Source of the DNA: an uncultured Bacteroidales bacterium
Lineage (GTDB): Bacteria > Bacteroidota > Bacteroidia > Bacteroidales > Bacteroidaceae
Assembly (NCBI GenBank): GCA_902789725.1
Contig: CADAPC010000004.1
Location: forward strand, 54,301 to 118,300
Length of the DNA stretch: 64,000 nt
Direction of reading: 5' to 3'
Each line of letters begins with the position of its first letter. Position 1 is the first letter of the stretch. The translations under genes and the position numbers were made by a program. The notes below the pieces were generated by a model. It searched no databases, was not told where the DNA came from, and was given only the letters and a program-made list of their open reading frames with translations. Below are positions 34,569 through 42,378 of this stretch, piece by piece.

Positions 34569-35855
34569 AGCCCCCAGAGCCGTGAGCCGGCCTTCTATGT
34601 CTTCGTACCCACGGTCAATCTGCTCAATGTTACTAATCATGCTTACGCCTTGGGCTGAGAGAGCAGCGATGAGCAGGGCGATGCCGGCACGAATATCGGG
34701 ACTCGACATCTTTGACCCTCTCAGTTTCATCTGGTTGTCATGTCCCACCACCACAGCGCGGTGAGGGTCGCAGAGAATGATTTGTGCGCCCATGTCGATG
34801 AGCTTATCTACGAAGAAGAGGCGGCTCTCGAACATTTTCTGATGGATGAGCACCGATCCCTTCGCCTGAGTTGCCACCACGAGCATGATGCTCAGCAAGT
34901 CGGGGGTGAGCCCGGGCCAAGGAGCGTCGGCTATGGCCATAGTACTGCCGTCCATGAACGATTGCACTTCGTAGTGCTCGTGTTCGGGAATGTGGATGTC
35001 GTCGCCCTGTCGCTCGATGGTGATGCCTAAGCGGCGGAAGGCTTGGGGAATGATGCCAAGGTTTTCATAACTGACCTGTCGGATGGTGATGTCGCTGCCC
35101 GTCATGGCTGCCATGCCGATGAAGGAACCCACCTCTATCATGTCGGGCAGGATGGTGTGGGTGGTGCCGTGCAGCTGTGTCACTCCCTGAATGGTGAGCA
35201 GGTTGGAGCCTATGCCCGAAATGCATGCGCCCATTTGGTTGAGCATGCGGCACAGTTGCTGAATGTAGGGTTCGCAAGCTGCGTTGTAGATGGTGGTGGT
35301 GCCGCGAGCCATTACCGCAGTCATGACGATGTTGGCGGTGCCCGTCACACTTGCTTCGTCCAGTAGCATGTACGTGCCGCGGAGTTCGTTGGCATCAATT
35401 TCATACACGCCGCGTTCGGTGCTGAAATTGAACTTTGCGCCCAATTCCTGAATGCCAATGAAATGGGTGTCCAAGCGTCGGCGCCCTATTTGGTCGCCGC
35501 CAGGTTTGGCCACGCAAGCTTTGTGGAAGCGGGCCAGCAGGGGACCCAGCGTCAGGATGCTTCCACGAAGGGCCGAGCACCGCTGCACAAACTCTTGGCT
35601 GCCGAGATATTCCATGTCCAGCTCGTCAGCTTGGAACTGCCAGGCATGATTGCCCAACTCCCGCACCTTCACCCCCATCTTGCTTAGGAGTCCGATGAGG
35701 TTGTTAACGTCCAAGATGTTGGGCACATTGCGTAAAATGACAGGCTCTGGTGTAAGCAGAATGGCAGAAATCACCTCCAGCGCTTCGTTTTTTGCACCTT
35801 GCGGAGTGATTTCACCACGGAGCTTGTGGCCGCCTTCTATGATAAATGATGACAT
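34551..35855 (-). CDS. murA: UDP-N-acetylglucosamine 1-carboxyvinyltransferase (Asp-type active site)
   Basis: First committed enzyme of peptidoglycan synthesis: transfers enolpyruvate from PEP to UDP-GlcNAc. The 434-residue protein has the Lys22 region (QGAKNEALEV), and the active-site loop reads AKPGGDQIGRRRLDTH. At the position of the fosfomycin-reactive cysteine (Cys115 in E. coli) it carries Asp121. An Asp here keeps activity but blocks fosfomycin alkylation, as known for mycobacterial and chlamydial MurA. The later motifs (LDEASVTGTANIVM and ADAPWPGLTPDL) are intact. It sits between the DUF4290 gene and rimM. Confidence 0.95.
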   Translation of the reverse strand: MSSFIIEGGHKLRGEITPQGAKNEALEVISAILLTPEPVILRNVPNILDVNNLIGLLSKMGVKVRELGNHAWQFQADELDMEYLGSQEFVQRCSALRGSILTLGPLLARFHKACVAKPGGDQIGRRRLDTHFIGIQELGAKFNFSTERGVYEIDANELRGTYMLLDEASVTGTANIVMTAVMARGTTTIYNAACEPYIQQLCRMLNQMGACISGIGSNLLTIQGVTQLHGTTHTILPDMIEVGSFIGMAAMTGSDITIRQVSYENLGIIPQAFRRLGITIERQGDDIHIPEHEHYEVQSFMDGSTMAIADAPWPGLTPDLLSIMLVVATQAKGSVLIHQKMFESRLFFVDKLIDMGAQIILCDPHRAVVVGHDNQMKLRGSKMSSPDIRAGIALLIAALSAQGVSMISNIEQIDRGYEDIEGRLTALGAAIKRI

Positions 35856-35922
35856 CGCTGTTTGGTGGGTTGTGGGGGACTGTGGTGGGGAGGATAGGGG
35901 CCTCTTTAGGCCTGCTTCCCCT

Positions 35923-36519
35923 TTATTTCTTCTTTTTCTTCTTTACGCTGGTTGAAATGCGAGAACTCAGCAATTCGCCGTCGCTCACCAAGGGGTGCAG
36001 ATGCACATTCAGTTGAATGGCACCGTGGGTGAAGTGGGCCAGATCGTCGGCCACCTTCTCGTCGCTCATGGTGTCGGTGCTCCAGTTGGAGAGATCGCGC
36101 TTCATGTGGTTGGCCACCGCGAAGGCCAACTTGTCTCGCTCCCTGCCCGGCTGCATTTGGCTGAGGTGGTTGGTGAACTTCTCCACAATGGCTCCGTAAT
36201 TGCGCTGACACATGCGTTGCTGGGGGTACTTCAAGGCTTCGGGCGGAATAGCTTCGCTGTCGATGCGCTCAATTTCCACAGGGTAGTCGATGTCGAGTTC
36301 GTACTTGGATATGGCTGCCAGGTGGTTCCACAATTTTTTCCTGAAGTCCTCCTTATCGGCCGTCTGCTCAGCCATCAAAGACATGGTGTCGATGATGGTG
36401 CGCGCACAGCGCATCCGTTCACTGCGGTTGGTCAAACTCTTGCAGTGCTCCACCATCTGCTGAATACCTCTGCCATATTCGGGCAGAATCAGCTTCTCTC
36501 TCTCAGTATTGTAATCCAT
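35923..36519 (-). CDS. DUF4290 family protein
   Basis: Cytoplasmic protein of 198 residues, mostly helical, matching the Bacteroidota DUF4290 family: MDYNTEREKLILPEYGRGIQ at the start, then MVEHCKSL and RCARTIIDTMS. The C-terminus is a run of lysines. Function is not established; its constant place beside murA is the main clue and suggests a housekeeping role. The frame can be extended to a TTG at 36534, but the ATG at 36519 gives the conserved N-terminus. It follows tsaB by 66 bp. Confidence 0.85.
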   Translation of the reverse strand: MDYNTEREKLILPEYGRGIQQMVEHCKSLTNRSERMRCARTIIDTMSLMAEQTADKEDFRKKLWNHLAAISKYELDIDYPVEIERIDSEAIPPEALKYPQQRMCQRNYGAIVEKFTNHLSQMQPGRERDKLAFAVANHMKRDLSNWSTDTMSDEKVADDLAHFTHGAIQLNVHLHPLVSDGELLSSRISTSVKKKKKK

Positions 36520-36585
36520 ATATATTGTTTGCAATCTTTTATGCTGTCAATTCTTTCCTTCTTTATTCCTTTCATCTTTCCCATT

Positions 36586-37302
36586 TTATTCCGTCAGCCC
36601 TTTCACCTTGCCCACCGTGGCCTGAAAATCCTTCAGGTAGTTGGGTTCGAAGTAGGCCACGTCGGCAAAATCCTCTTGCAGGAACTTCTTCTCGGCCAAG
36701 GGCGACATGTATTTTGCCAAGAGCGGCACCCCGTCGAGAAAATGAGCATTGGGGTGCTGAATCACCACCTTGCACTTCTCTGCTCCGTTGCCGAAGAAGT
36801 AGATGGGGTGGGCTGCCAGCTGTTCGGCAAACGAATGCTCGTCCACCACCACGGCCTGCGTGGGCAGTGTGGGCTTCAGCGCGCGGTTGAAGAGCGCTGC
36901 ATAAACTTCCATGCGTCGGGCGTCGAGCATGGGGCAGAGGAGGGCATCGTCGGGCAGGTCGTCATGCACCAGCAGCACGGGCACGCAGAGCACCTGCAGG
37001 GTGGGCACGTCAATGAGCTTCAGCCCACGCCCGTAGGCTATACCCTTGGCCATCGACACACCAATGCGCAGCCCAGTGTAGCTGCCCGGACCAGCGCTCA
37101 CCGCCACAGCGTCGAAGGGGATGGCATGGTTGTCGGTGAACGACATGGCCTCGTCGATCATTACGCCCAAGGCTGAGCCGTGGTTGGTGCCGTGCTCCTG
37201 GACCGTGTCTCGATTGTCTGTCTGGAAAATGATTGCGCTGTCTTGGCTCACAGCCACGCTGCAAAGCTCGGTAGCGGTCTCAATGTGTAAGATTACTGAC
37301 AT
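36586..37302 (-). CDS. tsaB: tRNA threonylcarbamoyladenosine biosynthesis protein TsaB
   Basis: ASKHA-fold partner of TsaD and TsaE in making the t6A37 modification of ANN-decoding tRNAs. The 238-residue protein begins ILHIETATELCSVAV and has the family signature AVSAGPGSYTGLRIGVSMAK. The C-terminal half is more variable, as usual. It is the first gene of the minus-strand train running to ispF; a TACCTTTG box lies 30 bp upstream of its ATG. Confidence 0.94.
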   Translation of the reverse strand: MSVILHIETATELCSVAVSQDSAIIFQTDNRDTVQEHGTNHGSALGVMIDEAMSFTDNHAIPFDAVAVSAGPGSYTGLRIGVSMAKGIAYGRGLKLIDVPTLQVLCVPVLLVHDDLPDDALLCPMLDARRMEVYAALFNRALKPTLPTQAVVVDEHSFAEQLAAHPIYFFGNGAEKCKVVIQHPNAHFLDGVPLLAKYMSPLAEKKFLQEDFADVAYFEPNYLKDFQATVGKVKGLTE

Positions 37303-37331
37303 TTTGCGTCGCTAATTATATAAAATATGTG

Positions 37332-37339
37332 CAAAGGTA
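37332..37339 (-). promoter_or_regulatory. -7 box of the tsaB-to-ispF gene train
   Basis: TACCTTTG on the minus strand, 30 bp upstream of the tsaB ATG. No consensus -33 TTTG at the expected spacing. It is the only clear promoter box I noticed ahead of this ten-gene same-strand series, although internal promoters cannot be excluded in the 104-bp rseP and 83-bp porV leaders. Confidence 0.5.
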
Positions 37340-37383
37340 CGGATTTTAAGTGAAAAGAGGGCTCAGTTTTCACTTTTTTTCCC

Positions 37384-37391
37384 TACTTTTG
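37384..37391 (+). promoter_or_regulatory. -7 box of yicC
   Basis: TACTTTTG, 22 bp upstream of the yicC ATG at 37413. It lies about 45 bp from the divergent tsaB box. Confidence 0.5.
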
Positions 37392-37412
37392 CATAAAAAT
37401 TAGTAAAGCGAC

Positions 37413-38288
37413 ATGATACAATCAATGACTGGCTACGGAAAAAGCATCGTAGCATTCAACGGGAAGAAAATACATGCCGAAGTGAAATCGCTCAACAGCA
37501 AAGCTTTCGACCTCACCACTCGCATCGCCTCCATCTACCGCGAAAAGGAAATGGACGTGCGCCAAATTCTTCAGCAGAAGTTGGAGCGTGGCAAGGTCGA
37601 TTTCGTGCTTTGGGTGGAGAAGGACGAGACCTCTGCGGCTTGCCTGTTCAACCTTCCCCTCGTCAAGGCATACAAGCAGCAGATAGAGCTAATGCAGCAA
37701 GAGCTGGGTCTTCCCGCTCCTGACGACTGGTACGCCACGCTGCTCCGTCTGCCTGACGTTTTTGCCCACACCGACATGGAGGAACTCTCTGACGAAGAGT
37801 GGCTCCAGGCCCGCTGCGCTGTGGAGGAGGCTGCCGACGAGCTTGTCGCCTTCCGCCAGCAGGAGGGCAAGGCTCTGGCCGCGAAGTTTCAGGAGAAAAT
37901 CGACAACATCGCCGCGCTGCTCGCCTCCATCGAGCCTTACGAAAAAGAGCGCACGGAGAAAATTCGCCAGCGCATTGTCGATGCCCTGGAGCAGAATCTG
38001 GGAGTGGACTACGACAAGAACCGCCTGGAGCAGGAGATGATTTACTACATCGAGAAGCTCGACATTTCGGAAGAAAAGCAGCGCCTCGCCAACCACCTGC
38101 GCTACTTCGTCGAAACCATGCACGAGGGGCACGGGCAGGGAAAGAAACTCGGATTCATCGCCCAGGAAATGGGGCGCGAAATCAACACTACCGGCTCGAA
38201 GTCGAACCTGGCTGAAATGCAGAACCTTGTGGTGAAGATGAAGGACGAGCTGGAGCAAATTAAGGAGCAGGTGCTCAACGTGATGTAG
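37413..38288 (+). CDS. yicC: YicC/YloC family endoribonuclease
   Basis: Protein of 291 residues of the YicC family, reported as an endoribonuclease acting on small RNAs and phosphate starvation transcripts in other bacteria. The N-terminal signature is MIQSMTGYGK, followed by EVKSLNSKAFDL. The C-terminal domain (DUF1732) contains LANHLRYFVETM and GKKLGFIAQEMGREINTTG. The neighbour gmk follows 96 bp downstream on the same strand, a pairing widespread in bacteria (yicC-gmk). Confidence 0.93.
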   Translation: MIQSMTGYGKSIVAFNGKKIHAEVKSLNSKAFDLTTRIASIYREKEMDVRQILQQKLERGKVDFVLWVEKDETSAACLFNLPLVKAYKQQIELMQQELGLPAPDDWYATLLRLPDVFAHTDMEELSDEEWLQARCAVEEAADELVAFRQQEGKALAAKFQEKIDNIAALLASIEPYEKERTEKIRQRIVDALEQNLGVDYDKNRLEQEMIYYIEKLDISEEKQRLANHLRYFVETMHEGHGQGKKLGFIAQEMGREINTTGSKSNLAEMQNLVVKMKDELEQIKEQVLNVM

Positions 38289-38384
38289 CTCACCTCCCCG
38301 GCACCTCGCAGCCCATGCCACGTGCGCCGCGCACCTGGTACGAGAGAGAAGGCATGCCATATTTTTCATTCAACACAGCATTCT

Positions 38385-38963
38385 ATGGAAGGAAAACTGA
38401 TTATTTTCGCAGCCCCCTCAGGTTCGGGCAAATCGACCATCATCAACAGCATCATGGCCGACGGAGGAGCCGAAGCACTCAATCTCCACTTTTCCATTTC
38501 GGCCACTTCGCGCGCTCCTCGTGGCGAAGAAGTAGATGGCAAGGAGTACTTTTTCCTCACGCCCGACGAGTTTCGACGGAAGATTGACGCTGGCGAGTTT
38601 GTGGAGTACGAGGAGGTCTATCCCGACAAGTTCTACGGCACGCTCAAGTCGCAGGTGGACAAGCAGTTGGCTCAGGGCGAGAACGTCGTCTTCGATGTGG
38701 ATGTGAACGGTGCATTGCGCATCAAGCAGCTCTACGGGGGCCGCGCCCTGAGCATCTTCATCCAGCCCCCCAGCATCGACGAACTGCGTCGCCGCTTGGA
38801 GCATCGCGCCACCGATGCCCCCGAAGTCATCGCCCAGCGCATTCGCCGTGCCGAATACGAGCTGGCGCAGGCCGAAAAGTTTGACGAGGTGGTCATCAAC
38901 GACGTGCTCGAAGTGGCGAAGGTGGAGGCCCAGGTGCTGGTGGAGGATTTTCTGGGCGAATAG
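38385..38963 (+). CDS. gmk: Guanylate kinase
   Basis: Phosphorylates GMP to GDP with ATP. The 192-residue protein starts MEGKLIIFAAPSGSGKST; residues 10-18 form the P-loop. The GMP-binding region is SATSRAPRGEEVDGKEYFFL and YPDKFYGT; VFDVDVNGALRIK and the LID region IRRAEYELAQA follow. A longer frame back to 38322 lacks homology, so the ATG at 38385 is used. It ends before a weak hairpin at 39068-39082. Confidence 0.96.
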   Translation: MEGKLIIFAAPSGSGKSTIINSIMADGGAEALNLHFSISATSRAPRGEEVDGKEYFFLTPDEFRRKIDAGEFVEYEEVYPDKFYGTLKSQVDKQLAQGENVVFDVDVNGALRIKQLYGGRALSIFIQPPSIDELRRRLEHRATDAPEVIAQRIRRAEYELAQAEKFDEVVINDVLEVAKVEAQVLVEDFLGE

Positions 38964-39067
38964 AACGAGGAAAAACTGCGTCCAATCCCCAAACTCGGGG
39001 GAACCATCCCGAAATGGAAGACTTCACCATGCTTGGGGAAAGACTCAATCTTGAAAGGAGCGAATCC

Positions 39068-39094
39068 TCGTGCTTTGCACGAATAGCGTTTTTT
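39068..39094 (+). terminator. Possible gmk terminator
   Basis: TCGTGC (39068-39073) pairs with GCACGA (39077-39082) around a 3-nt loop, with six T beginning about 7 nt later. The short stem and the gap make it a weak candidate. Confidence 0.35.
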
Positions 39095-39096
39095 CT

Positions 39097-39172
39097 CGAA
39101 CACGAATCTCACGAATCTCACGAATGGAAGGTGTTACAACCACATTCGTGAAATTCGTGAGATTCGTGTTCG
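39097..39172. repeat. Inverted repeat built from CACGAATCT nonamers
   Basis: The left arm 39097-39126 contains three head-to-tail CACGAATCT-type units; the right arm 39143-39172 is their inverse. The 30-bp arms match at 29 positions around a 16-nt loop. It lies between the convergent gmk and nagB genes and has the same 9-bp-unit design as the element at 10968-11149, with a different unit sequence. Confidence 0.85.
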
Positions 39173-39255
39173 TTATTAATTAATCGTCTGTTTCAAAAAT
39201 TCGTCCAATCCGTTCCATCCGTTATCTGGAAAAAGACCGAATTAGAAGCCTGAGC

Positions 39256-40047
39256 TTACAGGTTACCGCGCTCCTTATCGAGGTAGTACTTGTAGGTGCC
39301 CACGGTCAGTTCGTCGCAGGCTGCCTCGTCGCACACCACAATGGCGTGGGGATGGAGCTGCAGCATGGACGATGTCCACTTGTGGCTGATGTCGCCGTCG
39401 ATGCAGTGCTTCAGGGCGCGGGCCTTGTTGTGACCGCTGCACACCAGGAGCACCTCCTTGGCATCCATCACTGTGCCGATGCCCACAGTCAGCGCCTGCT
39501 TGGGCACGAGGCTGAGGTCACCGTTGAAGAAGCGGCTGTTGGCATGGATGGTGTCGGTAGTGAGCGTCTTGATGCGAGTGCGCGACGACAGCGACGATCC
39601 TGGCTCGTTGAAGGCCAGGTGGCCGTCGGGGCCGATGCCGCCCATGAAAAGGTCGATGCCTCCGGCCTGGGCAATGAGCTCCTCGTAGTGGTTGCACTCA
39701 GCAATGAGGTCGTGGGCGTTGCCGTTGAGAATGTGTACGTTCTCAGGCTTGATGTCGATGTGGCTGAAGAAGTTGTTCCACATGAAGGAGTGGTAGCTCT
39801 CAGGGTGATCCTCCGGCAGGTTCACGTACTCGTCCATGTTGAACGTCACCACGTTCTTGAAGCTCAGCTTGCCAGCCGTGTACATGTCGATGAGGTTGCG
39901 GTACAGGCCCAGTGGCGAGGAGCCCGTGGGGCATCCTAACACGAAGGGTTTTTCCTCCGTTGGGTTGGCGGCAATGATGCGGTTGGCCACGTAGTTGGCT
40001 GCCCACTTGGAGAGGGCTTCGTAGTCGGGTTCAATAATTACTCTCAT
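39256..40047 (-). CDS. nagB: Glucosamine-6-phosphate deaminase
   Basis: Converts glucosamine-6-phosphate to fructose-6-phosphate and ammonia in amino-sugar catabolism. The 263-residue protein keeps the E. coli active-site numbering: Asp72 in MDEY, Asp141 and His143 in GPDGHLAFNEPGSS. The substrate phosphate loop is LGCPTGSSPLG. It is the last gene of the cca-to-thiL train, but a 126-bp gap separates it from thiL, so it may have its own promoter; I could not identify one with confidence. Confidence 0.95.
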   Translation of the reverse strand: MRVIIEPDYEALSKWAANYVANRIIAANPTEEKPFVLGCPTGSSPLGLYRNLIDMYTAGKLSFKNVVTFNMDEYVNLPEDHPESYHSFMWNNFFSHIDIKPENVHILNGNAHDLIAECNHYEELIAQAGGIDLFMGGIGPDGHLAFNEPGSSLSSRTRIKTLTTDTIHANSRFFNGDLSLVPKQALTVGIGTVMDAKEVLLVCSGHNKARALKHCIDGDISHKWTSSMLQLHPHAIVVCDEAACDELTVGTYKYYLDKERGNL

Positions 40048-40173
40048 AAAGCTTTTGTGTTTAAAGTGTTTATAATTGGGGTTAATTGTGTTCAGAAATC
40101 TCGGAAGATTGGACAGAAAAACTCTGGAATTCGGGAATCTCAGAAGATTGGGAGTTCTGCTTGGCCGTATTTC

Positions 40174-41235
40174 CTATTCCTTGAGCGGATTCCAGCCCTG
40201 CGCTTTGAGTTCAAACTCCGCTCCGTCGCGGGTGATGAGGGCGCAGCCAAGGCTCTCCTTGGTGATGTGGCCAATGAGCTTCACGCCCTCCATCTGCTCC
40301 ACTTTCTCGTGGTCGGCAATGGGGACGGTGAACAGGAGTTCGTAGTCCTCACCTCCGTTCAGTGCGGCGGTGGTGAGGTTCATGTTTAGCTCTTCGGCCA
40401 TGACTGCTGTTTGGTAGTCGATGGGGATTCGCTCCTCGTAAATGCGGCACCCGCAGTGGCTCTGGGAACAGATGTGGAGCAGTTCGGACGAAAGGCCGTC
40501 GCTGATGTCCATCATGGCGGTGGGGTGGATGCCGGCCTGACGCAGCTGCAGCACAATGTCGCGTCGGGCTTCGGGGCGCATCTGCCGTTCGAGCAAATAC
40601 TCGCGTCCGCTGAAGTCAGGCTGCGAAATGGCCAGCCGTTCCGTGTCGGTCTTGGCCGTCTCTATTTGTTTGTAATACACCTCCTTTTCGCGCTCCAGCA
40701 GTTGGAAACCCATGTAGGCCGCTCCCAGGTCACCGCTCACGCAAATGAGGTCGGTCTCCTTGGCTCCGTTGCGGTAGATGGCCTGCCCCCTTGCCACTTC
40801 ACCGATGGCGGTGATAGAGATGGCCATCCCCGTGCGCGAGCTGGTGGTGTCGCCTCCCACCACATCCACCTGGTGCTGCTCGCATGCCAGGCGAAGGCCC
40901 TCGTAGAAGTCGTCCATGTCCTCCACGCTGAAGCGTTTGCTCAGCGCCATGCTCACGGTGATTTGCTTGGGCATGCCGCCCATGGCGTAGATGTCGGAGA
41001 GGTTGACCTGAGCCGCCTTGTAGCCCAGGTGCTTCATGGGCATGTAGGTGAGGTCGAAGTGCACTCCCTCCATCAGCAGGTCGGTGCTGACGAGGATGTC
41101 CTTGTCCTCAGCGTAGTTCAGTACGGCGCAGTCGTCGCCCACACCGTAGTGGGTTTCGGGGTTCTGCGGCTCCATGCCTTGTGTGAGGCGCTTGATGAGT
41201 CCAAACTCGCCGAGGGTTGCTATTTCTGTTGCCAT
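40174..41235 (-). CDS. thiL: Thiamine-monophosphate kinase
   Basis: Phosphorylates thiamine monophosphate to the active diphosphate. The 353-residue protein has the ThiL opening TLGEFGLIKRL, the Mg-ATP Asp pair in GVGDDCAV (Asp34, Asp35), STDLLMEGVHFDL and the VNLSDIYAMGG segment of the AIR-synthase fold. The C-terminal site GGEDYELLF is also present. The frame extends to 41301, but the ATG at 41235 starts exactly where the family does and leaves a 16-bp gap from lpxK. Confidence 0.94.
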   Translation of the reverse strand: MATEIATLGEFGLIKRLTQGMEPQNPETHYGVGDDCAVLNYAEDKDILVSTDLLMEGVHFDLTYMPMKHLGYKAAQVNLSDIYAMGGMPKQITVSMALSKRFSVEDMDDFYEGLRLACEQHQVDVVGGDTTSSRTGMAISITAIGEVARGQAIYRNGAKETDLICVSGDLGAAYMGFQLLEREKEVYYKQIETAKTDTERLAISQPDFSGREYLLERQMRPEARRDIVLQLRQAGIHPTAMMDISDGLSSELLHICSQSHCGCRIYEERIPIDYQTAVMAEELNMNLTTAALNGGEDYELLFTVPIADHEKVEQMEGVKLIGHITKESLGCALITRDGAEFELKAQGWNPLKE

Positions 41236-41251
41236 AAATGTGTTGCTGTTT

Positions 41252-42307
41252 TTAGTTTTCTGTATGCTTTGCGTTGTGGGGCTGCTCCTTCTGTAGGGCA
41301 TTGCGCTGGTGCTGCTCTACATAGTGCGTGATGATGTTGTCGAATTCCTGCTGCTTTCCGTCGAGAAACTCCACCTCGATGGGGATGACCTTCACGTTCT
41401 CCAGGCCATGAAGGCGCGTTGCGTCCTTCTCCGTAGTGAGGATGGTGCGGCCCTCCGCGCAATGGCGAATGGCTTCGATGTCGGTCTTCGTGTAGGCATG
41501 ATGGTCGGGGAAGCTCATGGAGTCGAAGTGAGGAATAATCTTCCGTAGGTCGTAAATCATCTGCCTGGGCGATGCGATGCCTGTGACCAGGAGCGGGTTC
41601 TCGCCCAAGTCGGCAATGTGGTCGGGATAGGAGTAGGTGGTGAAAAACACTCGCTGCCATGTACTGGTGTGGAGCGACTCGACAATGCCTCGGCGGTCCA
41701 TGGGTGTGATGTAACGTGGACATTTCGTGACGATGATGAGGTCGGCTCGCTCCAGTGCGGATACAGGCTCGCGCAAACGGCCTACTGGCAGCAGCTTGTC
41801 GAAATAGACCAGACGGTGGTAGTCCATCAGGAGGATGTTGAGCCCAGCCTTTACGTAGCGGTGCTGGTAGGCATCGTCGAGGATGATGACTTCGGTGGGC
41901 GGTTGTATCTCGTTGCGCATCAGTTGGGCAATGCCGTGCCGGCGGTCGGCATCGACAGCGATGTGAGCGTCGGGAAATTTCTGCTTCATCTGGAATGGCT
42001 CGTCGCCAATCTTTTGCATGGGAGTGTGGCCCGTGGCCAACTGATAGCCTTTCGATTTGCGTTTGTATCCTCGACTGAGCACCGCCACTTGATAGGATGG
42101 CGAAAGGAGCCGCATCAAATACTCCGTGTGGGGGGTCTTGCCCGTGCCTCCCACGGTGATGTTGCCCACATTGATGACGGGCAGGGGGAAGGATTGGGAG
42201 GGGAGCATGCCACAGTCGAACATCAGGTTTCGGATGCTGACTCCCAGCTCGTAGAGCCAGGAGAGTGGCAGTAGCCAGTGGTTGAGTTTGATGTGGTCGC
42301 CTTCCAT
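41252..42307 (-). CDS. lpxK: Tetraacyldisaccharide 4'-kinase
   Basis: Inner-membrane-associated lipid A kinase that phosphorylates the 4' position of the tetraacyldisaccharide. The 351-residue protein has an N-terminal amphipathic or membrane helix, the P-loop VGGTGKTP (about residues 52-59), VAVLSRGYKRKSKGY and EVIILDDAYQHR. In LpxK these regions hold ATP and the catalytic Asp. It lies between the GH105 gene (71 bp upstream) and thiL (16 bp downstream). Confirms a lipid A-bearing outer membrane. Confidence 0.94.
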   Translation of the reverse strand: MEGDHIKLNHWLLPLSWLYELGVSIRNLMFDCGMLPSQSFPLPVINVGNITVGGTGKTPHTEYLMRLLSPSYQVAVLSRGYKRKSKGYQLATGHTPMQKIGDEPFQMKQKFPDAHIAVDADRRHGIAQLMRNEIQPPTEVIILDDAYQHRYVKAGLNILLMDYHRLVYFDKLLPVGRLREPVSALERADLIIVTKCPRYITPMDRRGIVESLHTSTWQRVFFTTYSYPDHIADLGENPLLVTGIASPRQMIYDLRKIIPHFDSMSFPDHHAYTKTDIEAIRHCAEGRTILTTEKDATRLHGLENVKVIPIEVEFLDGKQQEFDNIITHYVEQHQRNALQKEQPHNAKHTEN

Positions 42308-42378
42308 TAGTTTTTACGTGTAGATATTAGTACTTTCTTTCCCATTCCTTCCTTTTTTATGCAAGGTGCATGCGAGGG

